A stretch of DNA of 28,868 nt from CAZTJA01 sp964613745 (lineage in GTDB: Bacteria > Desulfobacterota > Desulfomonilia > Desulfomonilales > Desulfomonilaceae), in the NCBI GenBank assembly GCA_964613745.1, contig CAZTJA010000031.1:1-28868 (forward strand), given 5' to 3'. The notes under the pieces were generated by a model. The model was not told where the DNA came from. It worked only from the letters and a program-made list of their open reading frames with translations, and ran no database searches. Made by a program: the position numbers and the translations under genes. Shown piece by piece: positions 1 through 8,180 of the stretch. Position 1 is the first letter of the stretch, and each line of letters opens with the position of its first letter.

Positions 1-1
1 C

Positions 2-154
2 AATTGCTATGAAAGTGATTTGGATGAGTCGATCAATGGTGTACGCGAGAGATCGGGTTCCTATACCTGCCCGGCGAAATTCGAGCAGGAAATGTTCCGG
101 GGTTTCTATTCTTATGACTTCGGCCTGCCTGTCCATAAGTCCAGAGCCTTGTGA
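2..154 (+). CDS. 3' end of an unrecognised protein-coding gene
   Basis: Reading from base 2 gives 50 sense codons ending in TGA at 152-154. The N-terminal part lies off the window. The peptide ends in FGLPVHKSRAL and is rich in charged and aromatic residues, with two cysteines and no obvious membrane segment. I do not recognise the family. It points the same way as the SpoIIM gene that follows, but the 140-bp spacer suggests a separate transcription unit. That this is coding is inferred only from the open frame and plausible composition. Confidence 0.5.
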   Translation, partial: NCYESDLDESINGVRERSGSYTCPAKFEQEMFRGFYSYDFGLPVHKSRAL

Positions 155-190
155 TCATGCGTGATAAGATCCGGTGGATTATAAGACTTT

Positions 191-200
191 CACGATCGTG
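191..200. promoter_or_regulatory. Perfect 10-bp palindrome CACGATCGTG upstream of the SpoIIM gene
   Basis: CACGATCGTG is self-complementary and lies about 95 bp before the TTG start of the SpoIIM-family gene, in the only intergenic space that could hold its promoter. It could be an operator, but a single palindrome this short can arise by chance. Confidence 0.2.
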
Positions 201-294
201 ATAAAATGAGAAATGTGCAAACTTGGAGACATGTAGTGAATTCTTTTAATCACCCGATCATCTGATTTATTTTCAAATTGCGGGTTTAATCTCT

Positions 295-1278
295 TTGAAC
301 ATAGACGATTTTATAAAAAATCGACAACCTGACTGGAATAAACTCGAAGCCTTGGAACAGGCTCTGAGTAAAGATTCCACTCGTGTTTTGTCCAGAGGAG
401 AAATCTGGGAACTTGGCAGTTTGTATTCTGCAACAATCTCGGATTTGTCGGCTCTAAAATCATCGAATGTCATTGTAGATTCGGAACACCCACTGATCGT
501 CTACCTGAATACTCTGGTTTCTCGCGTGCACGGAACCATATACAGAAAACCTCCTACGCGAAGAACTTCCATTGTGGAATTCTTTGGCCGAACCTTTCCG
601 GCAACATGCAAAAATAATGTTTCCTATATTGCCATCTCATTCTCGACATTCTTTTTCGCAGGAATTGTCGGATACGTGCTCGGTTTGTATGAAATGGGGT
701 TTATTGAGCTCATTGTTCCCGAATCGATCATTTACTCCGTCGAGCAGGGCAAAGTTTGGTTTCAAGACGTATTCACCATTGCTCCTATGGCATCAACTCG
801 GCTCATGACTCATAACATTTCCGTAACATTTCTCATAATTGCATCGGGAATAACATTCGGGATGGGTCCAATCTATTTATTGGCTCTCAATGGAATTTTA
901 ATCGGGACAGTGGCGGCATTGTGTGCACGACACGGATTGGCATTGGAGTTCTGGTCTTTCGTAATTCCGCATGCAGCATTGGAAGTCTCAGCGATTTTAA
1001 TAGGTGGAGCTGCAGGGCTAATCATCGGATCCGCACTGCTCGATCCAGGAAAATATCGTCGTCTTGAATACCTTTCATACAGAAGTAAAGAAGCAGGCAT
1101 ACTGGCATTGGCATGTGTGCCAATGTTGATCATAGCAGGAGTGATAGAGGCTTTTTTTTCACCGTCTGCCGTCTCACCCATAGTAAAGATTTTCTTCGGG
1201 ATTGGTCTATTCACGTGCTTTGTTGCATATATCCTCTATTCTATTTTGAGTAACAGTGATCATGATGAAGAAATGTGA
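295..1278 (+). CDS. SpoIIM / DUF95-family integral membrane protein
   Basis: The 327-residue product has a cytoplasmic-looking N-terminal region of about 115 residues, then several hydrophobic helices (near 116-140, 180-215, 220-250, 270-290 and 297-318). The segment with FGMGPIYLLALNGILIG and the later PHAALEVSAILIGGAAG match the SpoIIM/DUF95 family. In endospore formers SpoIIM acts in forespore engulfment. Non-sporulating bacteria carry DUF95 proteins of unknown role, and nothing here suggests sporulation. The TTG start is preferred because MNIDDFIKNRQPDWNKLE resembles family N-termini and an in-frame TAA lies at 247-249. The 3' end overlaps the next gene, so the two are probably co-translated. 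Confidence 0.85.
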   Translation: MNIDDFIKNRQPDWNKLEALEQALSKDSTRVLSRGEIWELGSLYSATISDLSALKSSNVIVDSEHPLIVYLNTLVSRVHGTIYRKPPTRRTSIVEFFGRTFPATCKNNVSYIAISFSTFFFAGIVGYVLGLYEMGFIELIVPESIIYSVEQGKVWFQDVFTIAPMASTRLMTHNISVTFLIIASGITFGMGPIYLLALNGILIGTVAALCARHGLALEFWSFVIPHAALEVSAILIGGAAGLIIGSALLDPGKYRRLEYLSYRSKEAGILALACVPMLIIAGVIEAFFSPSAVSPIVKIFFGIGLFTCFVAYILYSILSNSDHDEEM

Positions 1279-2722
1279 GCAGTCGAGCCTCACTGTTCCA
1301 AATGATGTTTCATATTGGCCCATAATAGCCGGATATGTGAGAGGAGTGTGTTGCAAGTTCGGCTTCTCTGAAGAGAAGATTCAAGACATTATCGATGCCG
1401 TTTATGAGGCGGTTGACAACGTAATCAAGCATGCATTTACGGAGGATGAGCAAGCACTTTTCGTGATCACCGTAGAGCCGACTGCCGCCGGGATTCAAAT
1501 CAAGGTCAGAGACAAGGGATTACCATTCAGCGCTGAACGCCTAAAATTAGTTCCGGGTAAGGGAACACAAAAAATGCGTTCTTTGATGAACGAGGTCCAT
1601 TTCAACAATTTGGGCGATGAAGGAAAAGAGACTGTTCTCATCAAATATGCCGAATCACAATCGGTAAGTGGTGTTTCCGAGAATTGCCGATTCGAAGCAG
1701 TCAGCACCGCAGTAACTCCGACACAAAATGTCAAAGTCACATTACGAGATGTCGAACCTAGTGAAGCAATAGAAATTACTCGAAATATTTATGGTGCGTA
1801 CGGTTATTCGTATTCACTCAAGGAGGTTTATTTCCCGAATCGCCTGACCGGCTTGATCGAATCAGGTCATATGAAATTCGCAGCAGCCGTGACGGATAAT
1901 GGCCAATTCGCCGGTCATTGCGGATTGTTGATAAGGTCTGAATCGCCTTACCTGGCGGAAATCGGAATGGCCGCCATCAAACCCGAATACAGGGGTCTTG
2001 GTATTTTCAAGAAATTGACCGTCTACTTGATTGATTGGGCACGAAAATTCGGTTTTATGGGTTTATATAGCCAAGCTGTTACAAACCACGTCATTTCTCA
2101 GAAAACAGCGGTCGATCTCGGTTTTCGTGAAACAGCAGTTCTTCTGGCCTATATTCCGGAAACCGAATCATTTAAAGGTTTAACCGAAAAACTGTCGCAA
2201 CGGGAAACTCTGATTACTTTTTTCTTACGGTTGAATGACGGTAAGGCTGAACGGATATACTGTCCGGACAACCATGTAACAAGAGTTGCAGGACTTTTTA
2301 GTTCACTGAACATTAAACGCAAACTAATCAAACCTGAATTTGAATCTTTTGCTCCGGAATCGCGTTTCCGAATAATCATTTCAGGAATTCAAGAACACGT
2401 AGAGATCTGGGTAGATTCTTTTTCGAAAAATTCTTCAGAAGAGATCAAGGCTGAATTGACGAGATTAAGGCAGAACCATCTCAACATTCATCATGTCCGG
2501 CTGAACATGATGGAACCATCAAGCGTTGCGGCTGCGGATTTTTTTGAGAAACTCGGATACTTCTTTGCCGGAATAATTCCCGGAGGCTGCGGAGGCGATG
2601 CTCTCATTCTGCAGAAGCTCAATCACTCTCTTATTGATTTCGACAAAATTCATGCAGTAAACGAGTCTGTGCAAGACCTCATAAATTATGTGCGAAGATG
2701 CGCCGGCGCTGCATCATTCTAA
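1262..2722 (+). CDS. Anti-sigma-type histidine-kinase-like ATPase fused to GNAT acetyltransferase
   Basis: Residues 1-130 carry a GHKL/HATPase fold like RsbW-type serine kinases: an N-box (EAVDNVIKHAF), a G1-type box (VRDKGLPF) and a glycine segment GKGTQKMRSL. Residues about 155-300 form a GNAT acetyltransferase domain with the acetyl-CoA loop PEYRGLGIFKKL and the family-typical VDLGFRE strand. The last 190 residues look like a second, degenerate GNAT-like region (FFEKLGYFFAGIIPGG). ATG at 1262 is chosen; GTG at 1256 and ATG at 1265 are alternatives, the former with a GAG five bases upstream. The gene overlaps the SpoIIM gene, and its 3' end overlaps the convergent adenylyltransferase gene by 44 bp. 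Partner and substrate are unknown; a stress or partner-switching role is inference. Confidence 0.8.
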   Translation: MMKKCEQSSLTVPNDVSYWPIIAGYVRGVCCKFGFSEEKIQDIIDAVYEAVDNVIKHAFTEDEQALFVITVEPTAAGIQIKVRDKGLPFSAERLKLVPGKGTQKMRSLMNEVHFNNLGDEGKETVLIKYAESQSVSGVSENCRFEAVSTAVTPTQNVKVTLRDVEPSEAIEITRNIYGAYGYSYSLKEVYFPNRLTGLIESGHMKFAAAVTDNGQFAGHCGLLIRSESPYLAEIGMAAIKPEYRGLGIFKKLTVYLIDWARKFGFMGLYSQAVTNHVISQKTAVDLGFRETAVLLAYIPETESFKGLTEKLSQRETLITFFLRLNDGKAERIYCPDNHVTRVAGLFSSLNIKRKLIKPEFESFAPESRFRIIISGIQEHVEIWVDSFSKNSSEEIKAELTRLRQNHLNIHHVRLNMMEPSSVAAADFFEKLGYFFAGIIPGGCGGDALILQKLNHSLIDFDKIHAVNESVQDLINYVRRCAGAASF

Positions 2723-3281
2723 ACGGGATTTTCCACTGCTTAAGCCTTCGAGCGCAAGCCGAAGGAACTAAATGCTCCCAGTTACCTTCTTCTCTCATCA
2801 ACTCCCTGACCGCATTACCTGTTATTCCTTTTTCGCTTGAACTTCGTTCCCACAGAATTTGCGTCTGCAATCCTTGAGACTGAAACATGTCAAGTTTACG
2901 AAAACCCCACCGATCATAGATCGTTAAATAAATTACGACTTCTTCAGGTATGTAATACCTGTACAATTCCGGAAAGTTAATCGGAAACGGCACGACCGTG
3001 AATTCCGAAGGTGAAAGGCCTTCCTCGAGCAAGCATTCATTAACAATAATATGACGTTCGTAGTATGTAAGGGGGTTGGCGTCATCATCGCTGCGGCCCG
3101 GGTCTGCAGGATCTTCCCTCGTCAACACCGGATCCGGATTTGTAATTCCAATGATAAGAAAATTACATCTCGCCTTACCGGCGAGTATGTATTTCATATG
3201 ATCGTTGTGAAGCACCTGGAAACGTCCATGTATTAGCCCTAATTCCGATCTTTCGATGTATTGGTCAAACTCAGAACACAT
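2679..3281 (-). CDS. NadM-like nucleotide adenylyltransferase
   Basis: The 200-residue protein is a cytidylyltransferase-superfamily enzyme resembling archaeal-type nicotinamide-nucleotide adenylyltransferase. LGLIHGRFQVLHNDH (14-28) holds the GRFQ and HxxH nucleotide-binding motif, and GITGNAVRELM (152-162) occupies the place of the C-terminal ISSTxxR-like motif. NadM enzymes join ATP and NMN to make NAD. Some bacterial versions carry a Nudix domain; this one does not. The start has a strong GAGGGGG Shine-Dalgarno. It follows the macro-domain gene on the same strand after 89 bp, suggesting an ADP-ribose/NAD pair. The exact substrate (NMN, nicotinate mononucleotide or another phosphoester) cannot be settled from sequence. 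Confidence 0.75.
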   Translation of the reverse strand: MCSEFDQYIERSELGLIHGRFQVLHNDHMKYILAGKARCNFLIIGITNPDPVLTREDPADPGRSDDDANPLTYYERHIIVNECLLEEGLSPSEFTVVPFPINFPELYRYYIPEEVVIYLTIYDRWGFRKLDMFQSQGLQTQILWERSSSEKGITGNAVRELMREEGNWEHLVPSACARRLKQWKIPFRMMQRRRIFAHNL

Positions 3282-3370
3282 GGCCCCCTCGCAAATGTCG
3301 ATACGATTTCTTTTCGATACGTGGTGAAAAATTGGGAGAGTGGAGATCTAAAACCACTTTGATCGAAAAC

Positions 3371-3883
3371 TCACAGTGACTCTAAAGTTAGGCGGAACTG
3401 TTCCAAAGCTGATTTATCGAAAAGGACAAATACCACTTTACCTATCTCGGGAAAACGCTCCAATTGCTCTATGCATGTCCTCAATGCGATTTCCGATGCC
3501 GCCTTTTGAGGATAACCGTAGGCTCCTGTGCTTATGGATGGGAAAGCTATGGATTTTATTCCGGCTTGATGCGCTATTTCCAAGCATCTTTTGTAACAAC
3601 TTGCGAGGAGTTCAGGTTCTCCGGAGTTTCCACCTCTGTAAACCGGCCCAACAGTATGGATCACATTTTTTGCTCGTAAGTTGTAACCCTTCGTCAATTT
3701 GGCGTCTCCAGTTTCACAACCTCCAAGAGTTTTACACTCCTCCAACAACTGCGGTCCTGCAGCTCTATGTATGGCGCCGTCAACTCCTCCGCCACCTAAT
3801 AAACTTCTATTCGCGGCATTGACAATGGCTTCAGTATCAGATTTCGTTATATCTCCCAATTTGAGTTCAATTTTGGATTTCAT
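3371..3883 (-). CDS. Macro-domain protein (O-acetyl-ADP-ribose deacetylase type)
   Basis: The 170-residue protein is a single complete macro domain. The ADP-ribose-binding elements are in order: GDIT near 10-13, NAAN at 22-25, the glycine loop GGGGVDGAIHRAAG at 30-43, and FPSISTGAYGYP in the second half. This set, with Asn25 and Asp35, matches the YmdB/MacroD-type enzymes that hydrolyse O-acetyl-ADP-ribose or remove mono-ADP-ribose from proteins. No membrane or export signal is visible, so it should be cytosolic. It starts 43 bp after the stop of the upstream hypothetical gene and precedes the NadM-like gene, so a shared transcript is likely. Family is certain; the physiological substrate is inferred from family knowledge. 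Confidence 0.9.
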   Translation of the reverse strand: MKSKIELKLGDITKSDTEAIVNAANRSLLGGGGVDGAIHRAAGPQLLEECKTLGGCETGDAKLTKGYNLRAKNVIHTVGPVYRGGNSGEPELLASCYKRCLEIAHQAGIKSIAFPSISTGAYGYPQKAASEIALRTCIEQLERFPEIGKVVFVLFDKSALEQFRLTLESL

Positions 3884-3926
3884 TTTCTAATCTTGTCGTT
3901 CTCCAGAAAATACAAACGAATAGAAT

Positions 3927-4616
3927 TCAGGTCGTTTTATCTTTCAAAGTTTGTTCCAGTAACGCCACTCTGTCTTCAATAGAATTGAGTCTCGAGAATA
4001 TCGTATTCAATAGTGATGCAAATTTGGCCGAATCGATCCGAAGGCTCTCGTGAGAAAGAGATTCCTTCTTGTTAACTGCTTCAGGGCTTAGTTCAACCAG
4101 CTTTAGGCCGCTAGCTTCAGCCGTGCTTTCAACACTCGTTTCCGTATTCGGGGTAAATCCTTTCACCGGAGTACCAGTATCCCCTTGCTGAGCATCTGCG
4201 TGTTCCTCTAACTTGCCGGATTCGGGTGGGCTCACACTGGCTTGTTCTGTTTCCGCCTTCCCAACTATAGTAGGGGATGCTATTTCGATTTCAGCATTTT
4301 TTTCGTTCGCCGGACCCAGCTTGTTCTCGGTCTTACCGAATCTCAGGGTCTTAGCCAAAGAACGGAGTATTTCCGAAGGTGTGTCGTCATGCGATGAATC
4401 TCTGGAAGCAATGTCTCCACCGGTGACGGCTATACCCCTGAAGAAATCATTGAATTCCTCTTTGGTCAGCTTTCCTTCACGATACAAAGGAAGCAGCATC
4501 ATCGCCAGATCTTGTTCCGAAACCTTGTACTTTTTAATGAGATCCTGCTTCAGAGCACCATCTTTGATCTCTTTCAGCAACTCTTCCGGAGTTGTTTGTT
4601 CTTCAAGCTTGGCCAT
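3927..4616 (-). CDS. Hypothetical protein with low-complexity centre and C-terminal coiled coil
   Basis: No family recognised. The 229-residue product has three visible parts. Residues 1-65 are a charged helical block (TPEELLKEIKDGALKQDLIKKY) that could be a small helical DNA- or protein-binding module. Residues about 70-180 are Glu/Ser/Thr/Pro-rich and probably disordered. Residues about 195-225 (FASLLNTIFSRLNSIEDRVALLEQ) form a heptad-like coiled coil suited to oligomerisation. No signal peptide or membrane segment. The ATG is preceded by TAGGATC, and a TATAAT-containing promoter candidate sits about 30 bp upstream. It begins the probable hypothetical-macro-NadM transcript. Confidence 0.7.
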   Translation of the reverse strand: MAKLEEQTTPEELLKEIKDGALKQDLIKKYKVSEQDLAMMLLPLYREGKLTKEEFNDFFRGIAVTGGDIASRDSSHDDTPSEILRSLAKTLRFGKTENKLGPANEKNAEIEIASPTIVGKAETEQASVSPPESGKLEEHADAQQGDTGTPVKGFTPNTETSVESTAEASGLKLVELSPEAVNKKESLSHESLRIDSAKFASLLNTIFSRLNSIEDRVALLEQTLKDKTT

Positions 4617-4642
4617 GATCCTACCCCCGGAATTTTCTTTAA

Positions 4643-4672
4643 ATTATAAAAAAAATCCTGATGTTGTCGCAA
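4643..4672 (-). promoter_or_regulatory. Candidate sigma-70 promoter for the hypothetical/macro/NadM group
   Basis: Read on the minus strand, TTGCGA (4672-4667) and a perfect TATAAT (4648-4643) are separated by 18 bp. The -10 lies about 27 bp before the ATG at 4616. The -10 is perfect, the -35 is moderate. Confidence 0.45.
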
Positions 4673-4799
4673 GAAGATATTCTCGAACATGATTTCCACG
4701 GCTTTGAAAATGCCGGCACTATGAACGGACACATCGCGCTGGAGGTGGTGCATATCGAAATCGAATGCCCATTCAAGTGATGTCATGCTCAGCATTTCC

Positions 4800-5573
4800 T
4801 TATAGATTGGGAAATCGAAACACACGGGAGGCGTTCTGGGTGGTGATTTCCGCTAATCGCGGGAGCGAAACTCCTCGAACATCAGCTACCTTTTGAGCAG
4901 TGTAAAGAATAAAAGAGGGTTCATTATCCCTGCCGCGCTTTGGTTCCGGAGCCAAGAAAGGACAGTCAGTTTCCAAAATGATTCTGTCCTCCGGTAAGCG
5001 GCTCACTATAGAGCGCAGCTGCTCATTTTTTTTGTAGGTAATGGTGCCGGGGATAGAAAGGTAAAATCCTAACTCCACCGCTCGGATCGCGTCTTCGTAG
5101 GTACCTGAAAAACAGTGAATCACTCCACTATCCGCAAACGGGGCATTACGTTCCAACATGTCCAATCCCATTTCATAAGCGGATCTCAAGTGAATAACCA
5201 CAGGCTTGTTCAGCCTTTTTGCTATGGCAATTTGTTCCTGGAATATCCGTATCTGATCTGACCTTGGAGACCAATCCCTGAAGAAATCCAGACCTATTTC
5301 TCCATAGGCAACATTCTTTTTATGCGATGCCAATTTCTCCATATTTTCAAGATCGGCATCATCAATGTTTGCGGCATTATGCGGATGTATTCCCAAACAC
5401 GAAAAGACCATTTCAAATTCTTCAGCAATAACGTTTGCTTTAACGGCTGAATCATTGTCTATGCCGACTGTAACAATTCTTCCGACCCCGTTTGCAACAG
5501 CTCTATCGAGGACGGACACAATCGACGAACCCAAGGGGTCCATGTCCAAATGAGCGTGCGTATCTATAAGCAT
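4800..5573 (-). CDS. tatD: TatD-family metal-dependent deoxyribonuclease/hydrolase
   Basis: The protein (257 residues from this start) opens with MLIDTHAHLDM, giving the HxH metal ligands. It continues with GEIGLDFFRD (metal-bridging Glu), VIHLRSA, GVIHCFSG and the C-terminal ETDCPFLAPEP, which together complete the TatD active site. Family members are two-metal nucleases acting on DNA 3' ends, with reported DNA repair and quality-control roles. The frame is open upstream to 5636, but that would overlap the preceding gene; ATG at 5573 has AGGA four bases upstream and gives the family's usual N-terminus. It follows the solute-binding protein gene on the same strand with a 31-bp gap. Confidence 0.92.
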   Translation of the reverse strand: MLIDTHAHLDMDPLGSSIVSVLDRAVANGVGRIVTVGIDNDSAVKANVIAEEFEMVFSCLGIHPHNAANIDDADLENMEKLASHKKNVAYGEIGLDFFRDWSPRSDQIRIFQEQIAIAKRLNKPVVIHLRSAYEMGLDMLERNAPFADSGVIHCFSGTYEDAIRAVELGFYLSIPGTITYKKNEQLRSIVSRLPEDRIILETDCPFLAPEPKRGRDNEPSFILYTAQKVADVRGVSLPRLAEITTQNASRVFRFPNL

Positions 5574-5604
5574 ATTTTCCTGGAGGCTCGGCATGCGACC
5601 TGAA

Positions 5605-6504
5605 TCAAAATTTTTTCTCACCTGAGCCGAGTTCAAAAAAGTAATCTTGAAACCATTTTTTTTTCAAATCTTCTAGTCGGCCGTCACCTTGCGCCCTTCG
5701 AATAAAATTGTCCAGCCAATTAAGAAGATGCACGTCAACGGGGTTAACGGCCCAAGCTATTATTTCATGATTAATAGGTATGAACCTACTGTGCAGGGCT
5801 CTTGCGTTTATAGCACATGCGAGTCGCACCGAAAATTCCTCATCAATGAAAGCTTGAGCTCTTTTTTCAAGCACCTCCGTCAATGCGGAGCTTCGATCTC
5901 TAAACTCTCGGTATGACGCTTTTGGCAAAAGCTCTCGGATCTTCAAGTCCCCCAATCCATCCGGATACGAAACAACAAAAACCCCCGGCTGGTTAAGATC
6001 TGAAAGAACCTTGAATTTGTTCATTTGCGATGAGTGTACAGCAAACATGCGTCCGGTCTCTATAACGGGAATGGTAAAGGCCGCTTCGGCGTTTCTGGCC
6101 GCTGTAATTGCCATTCCCGACATGATCACGTCGATTCGGTCATCCAGCAGTGCCGGAATAAGTTCGCTCCAATCATGTCGTGCAAGTCTCAATCCTACTT
6201 TGAGCTCGGAAGCAATCATTCCTGCGAGATCCACGTCAAGACCAACTATTTTCCCTTTGTCTCCCATCATCTGAAACGGGACGTAACCTACTTGCATACC
6301 TACTCTTATTTCGCCGCGTTCTCTAATTTGCTCGAATTTACGCTGGAGTTTTTGAGGAGTCGATGATTTAGTGTCTTGTTCCGAACTTTTTTTCTCTTCC
6401 AGTGCGCTATCAGAGCAACCGAAGAGAAAACAACAGATAGACACAATCAGAAAAGTGATTGCCGTAGAGAATTTAAGTCCATTTGTAAGATTCAATCCAC
6501 CCAT
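5605..6504 (-). CDS. Family-3 extracellular solute-binding lipoprotein (amino-acid type)
   Basis: The 299-residue product begins with a basic stretch and a hydrophobic helix ending in a lipobox (LFGC, Cys30), so it should be exported and lipid-anchored. The mature part is an SBP_bac_3 domain: RGEIRVGMQVGYVPFQMMGDKG, then GLDVDLAGMIASELKV, MSGMAIT, and a C-terminal RRAQGDGRLEDLKKKWF. Such proteins capture amino acids or other small polar ligands for ABC importers. No permease or ATPase gene is nearby, so the transporter partner must be elsewhere or the protein serves as a sensor. The ligand cannot be deduced. Confidence 0.85.
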   Translation of the reverse strand: MGGLNLTNGLKFSTAITFLIVSICCFLFGCSDSALEEKKSSEQDTKSSTPQKLQRKFEQIRERGEIRVGMQVGYVPFQMMGDKGKIVGLDVDLAGMIASELKVGLRLARHDWSELIPALLDDRIDVIMSGMAITAARNAEAAFTIPVIETGRMFAVHSSQMNKFKVLSDLNQPGVFVVSYPDGLGDLKIRELLPKASYREFRDRSSALTEVLEKRAQAFIDEEFSVRLACAINARALHSRFIPINHEIIAWAVNPVDVHLLNWLDNFIRRAQGDGRLEDLKKKWFQDYFFELGSGEKKF

Positions 6505-6684
6505 ATTTTAGACCAGCATGCTTCCGGTGCGAAAGCCATTTGCCTGAAAAAATATTCTCTGAACCTAAGCACCAATACGAATTGCACAGGTTTCGGCAAA
6601 ATGCAAACACGGCAACGTGACTGTTTACACAGTTTCTCGGCAGGTCAGTTTAGTTGTTTGTATGTGGAAAGGGAAAACGAGGGC

Positions 6685-6720
6685 AGCATGAGAAAGGATC
6701 ATGAATTCCCCTCTCATGCT
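6685..6720 (-). terminator. Hairpin downstream of the 118-residue hypothetical gene
   Basis: AGCATGAGA (6685-6693) and TCTCATGCT (6712-6720) form a perfect 9-bp stem around an 18-nt loop. On the minus strand the hairpin begins 18 nt after the stop of the gene ending at 6739 and is followed by a broken pyrimidine run (GCCCTCGTTTTCCC). It is plausible as a weak intrinsic terminator. Confidence 0.5.
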
Positions 6721-6738
6721 ACATGGAACATTATCGAT

Positions 6739-7095
6739 TTATTGAATGTAGGCACACAGATCGGCTCGGGATCTCTCACCAAGTAAGGGTTTGATAAGCT
6801 CAGGTTCGATGATGCTCATTCTTGTGTGCTGATCTATTTTAGCTTCGATAAAAGTTACAAGATTTTCGAAATCTCTCCTGGTTATAACTGGAGATGCTTC
6901 TTGGTAATCGGAAAGATTGTAGTCCAATGCGGTGAAATTTCCCGTGTGCGGGTCAACTTCGCCTGAAAATTGGACTACTTCGATCTTGTCTCCTTTCAAA
7001 CACTTCCCCACAATCGCAAGGCCTCGCGATTTTGAGAAGTAAAGCATGGCAATTTTGTAAATGCCTTTCGCGTTAAACAGTTCGAACGGATTCAT
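6739..7095 (-). CDS. Conserved-looking hypothetical protein, 118 residues
   Basis: No family recognised. The protein is globular in composition. It has an N-terminal beta-rich half (KGIYKIAMLYFSKSRGLAIV and KGDKIEVVQFSGEVDP) and an amphipathic C-terminal half (RRDFENLVTFIEAKIDQH). There is no signal peptide, membrane helix or cysteine pair beyond isolated residues. A possible GATGGA lies upstream of the ATG. It stands alone: 230 bp separate it from the ThiF-like gene upstream, and 234 bp with a hairpin separate it from the solute-binding protein gene downstream. It is taken as real because the frame is long for this region and protein-like, but it may be lineage-restricted. Confidence 0.6.
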   Translation of the reverse strand: MNPFELFNAKGIYKIAMLYFSKSRGLAIVGKCLKGDKIEVVQFSGEVDPHTGNFTALDYNLSDYQEASPVITRRDFENLVTFIEAKIDQHTRMSIIEPELIKPLLGERSRADLCAYIQ

Positions 7096-7325
7096 GTGCG
7101 TATTCCATCTGTGCAGGCTGGATTTACCATCAATGAACGGTCTGTTACGAACAAGACCAAATCGCTCGGGCGAGCACTTAAACTACAGGAACTTACCGAT
7201 CATCGAGCGGCATGAGTTGAGATAAGTTGTTGGTAGTAGGCGATAATTTAGCAGCCAAGATTCTGGAAGTCAAGAAAATGATATTACTGAACTACATTTT
7301 TCACTGACTCGTTGGAAACTTTTGA
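7096..7325. other. 230-bp intergenic stretch, no gene seen
   Basis: This lies between two minus-strand genes. I see no convincing short ORF, RNA gene or strong hairpin, and no clear -10/-35 pair. Confidence 0.4.
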
Positions 7326-8075
7326 TCATGCAAGTTCCGAGCACGGACAAACAGGGTTCCTTTCCACATTCGCCGTGCAGTAAAGGTTTTTCCAAACATC
7401 AATAACCATTAAGCCGGAAAGGCAGTCTTCGCGTTTTCCTACTAGAAGCTTCAGTGCTTCCGTTGTTTGAATTGACGCCACGACACCGGCTACCGCTGAA
7501 AGCACTCCGATCTGATCAGCTTTGGCGTGATTTTTTACTTTGTCCGGATTAGGCCATAAGCACCTCAGGCAAGGGGTTTCTCCTGGAATGATCACCATCA
7601 CGTTTCCTGAAGTCTCAACCGCTCCTCCGAAAATGTACGGTGTCTTTTTCAGAAGCACCGCATCATTTATCACATATCTGGTAGCGGAGTTATCCAGTGC
7701 GTCAACTACAACATCAATGCCGTCCAAAAAACGATCAATGTTGTCCGGTCCAATTTCCTCGTTAACACATTCTATTTCGATTGATGAATTTGCAGCAATC
7801 AATTTCATGCGGGCAATTTCCGCCTTAGATCGTCCGCTCTTTACGTCGTCTTCATCATACAGAACCTGTCGTTGCAGGTTATGGAGTTCAGGCGCATCCT
7901 TGTCCACGATTCGGAGAAAACCCACACCCGCCCGGGCAAGCAAAATTGAGATGGTTGATCCAAGAGCCCCGAGGCCGGCCACCAGGACCTTAGATTGTGA
8001 AATCATCTCTTGACCGGAATTCCCAATTACCTTGAGTAAGCTGTGCCTACTATAACGTGAATCAGAGTAATCCAT
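7326..8075 (-). CDS. ThiF/MoeB/HesA-family adenylyltransferase (E1-like)
   Basis: The 249-residue protein has the nucleotide-binding glycine motif GLGALG (34-39), Asp58 at the end of the second strand (IVDKD), the NLQRQVLY segment (66-73) and DALDNSATRYVIND (125-138). A first zinc-binding pair, CLRC, is at 169-172. MoeB/ThiF enzymes adenylate the C-terminal glycine of small sulfur-carrier proteins (MoaD, ThiS) for molybdopterin or thiamin synthesis. The second zinc motif reads CPC (243-245) near the C-terminus rather than CPxC. The start has GGAG five bases upstream. The molybdopterin gene moeA at the far end of the window is not linked. Whether it serves MoaD, ThiS or another carrier is open. 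Confidence 0.87.
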   Translation of the reverse strand: MDYSDSRYSRHSLLKVIGNSGQEMISQSKVLVAGLGALGSTISILLARAGVGFLRIVDKDAPELHNLQRQVLYDEDDVKSGRSKAEIARMKLIAANSSIEIECVNEEIGPDNIDRFLDGIDVVVDALDNSATRYVINDAVLLKKTPYIFGGAVETSGNVMVIIPGETPCLRCLWPNPDKVKNHAKADQIGVLSAVAGVVASIQTTEALKLLVGKREDCLSGLMVIDVWKNLYCTANVERNPVCPCSELA

Positions 8076-8122
8076 CTCGGCTCCGCTCTCAGTGGCAATG
8101 GATGTCTAATCGTTCATCGCCA

Positions 8123-8141
8123 AAACACTTTTAGAGTGTTT
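8123..8141. repeat. 7-bp inverted repeat in the divergent thiF-like/dikinase-like intergenic region
   Basis: AAACACT (8123-8129) and AGTGTTT (8135-8141) flank a 5-nt spacer. The position between divergent genes fits an operator, though a small RNA hairpin is equally possible. Confidence 0.3.
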
Positions 8142-8180
8142 AAGTAAACGCTATCTCTTATAATACCGCAAGGAAATCTT

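Noticed and set aside
295..1278. Evidence for endospore formation
   Set aside because: A single SpoIIM/DUF95 homologue is common outside sporulating bacteria, and lpxB and Skp indicate a Gram-negative cell.
4574..4825. 83-codon minus-strand open frame spanning the TatD end and the hypothetical gene start
   Set aside because: It overlaps two better-supported genes in another frame and covers a plausible promoter. The sequence is not recognisable.
6376..6786. 136-codon plus-strand open frame
   Set aside because: It runs antisense through the solute-binding protein gene start and a terminator-like hairpin, and its composition looks like antisense noise.
7326..7328. Other TGA stops (ThiF-like, SpoIIM, LpxB genes) as selenocysteine codons
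   Set aside because: Reading past these stops gives short, non-conserved extensions, and the proteins are already complete for their families.
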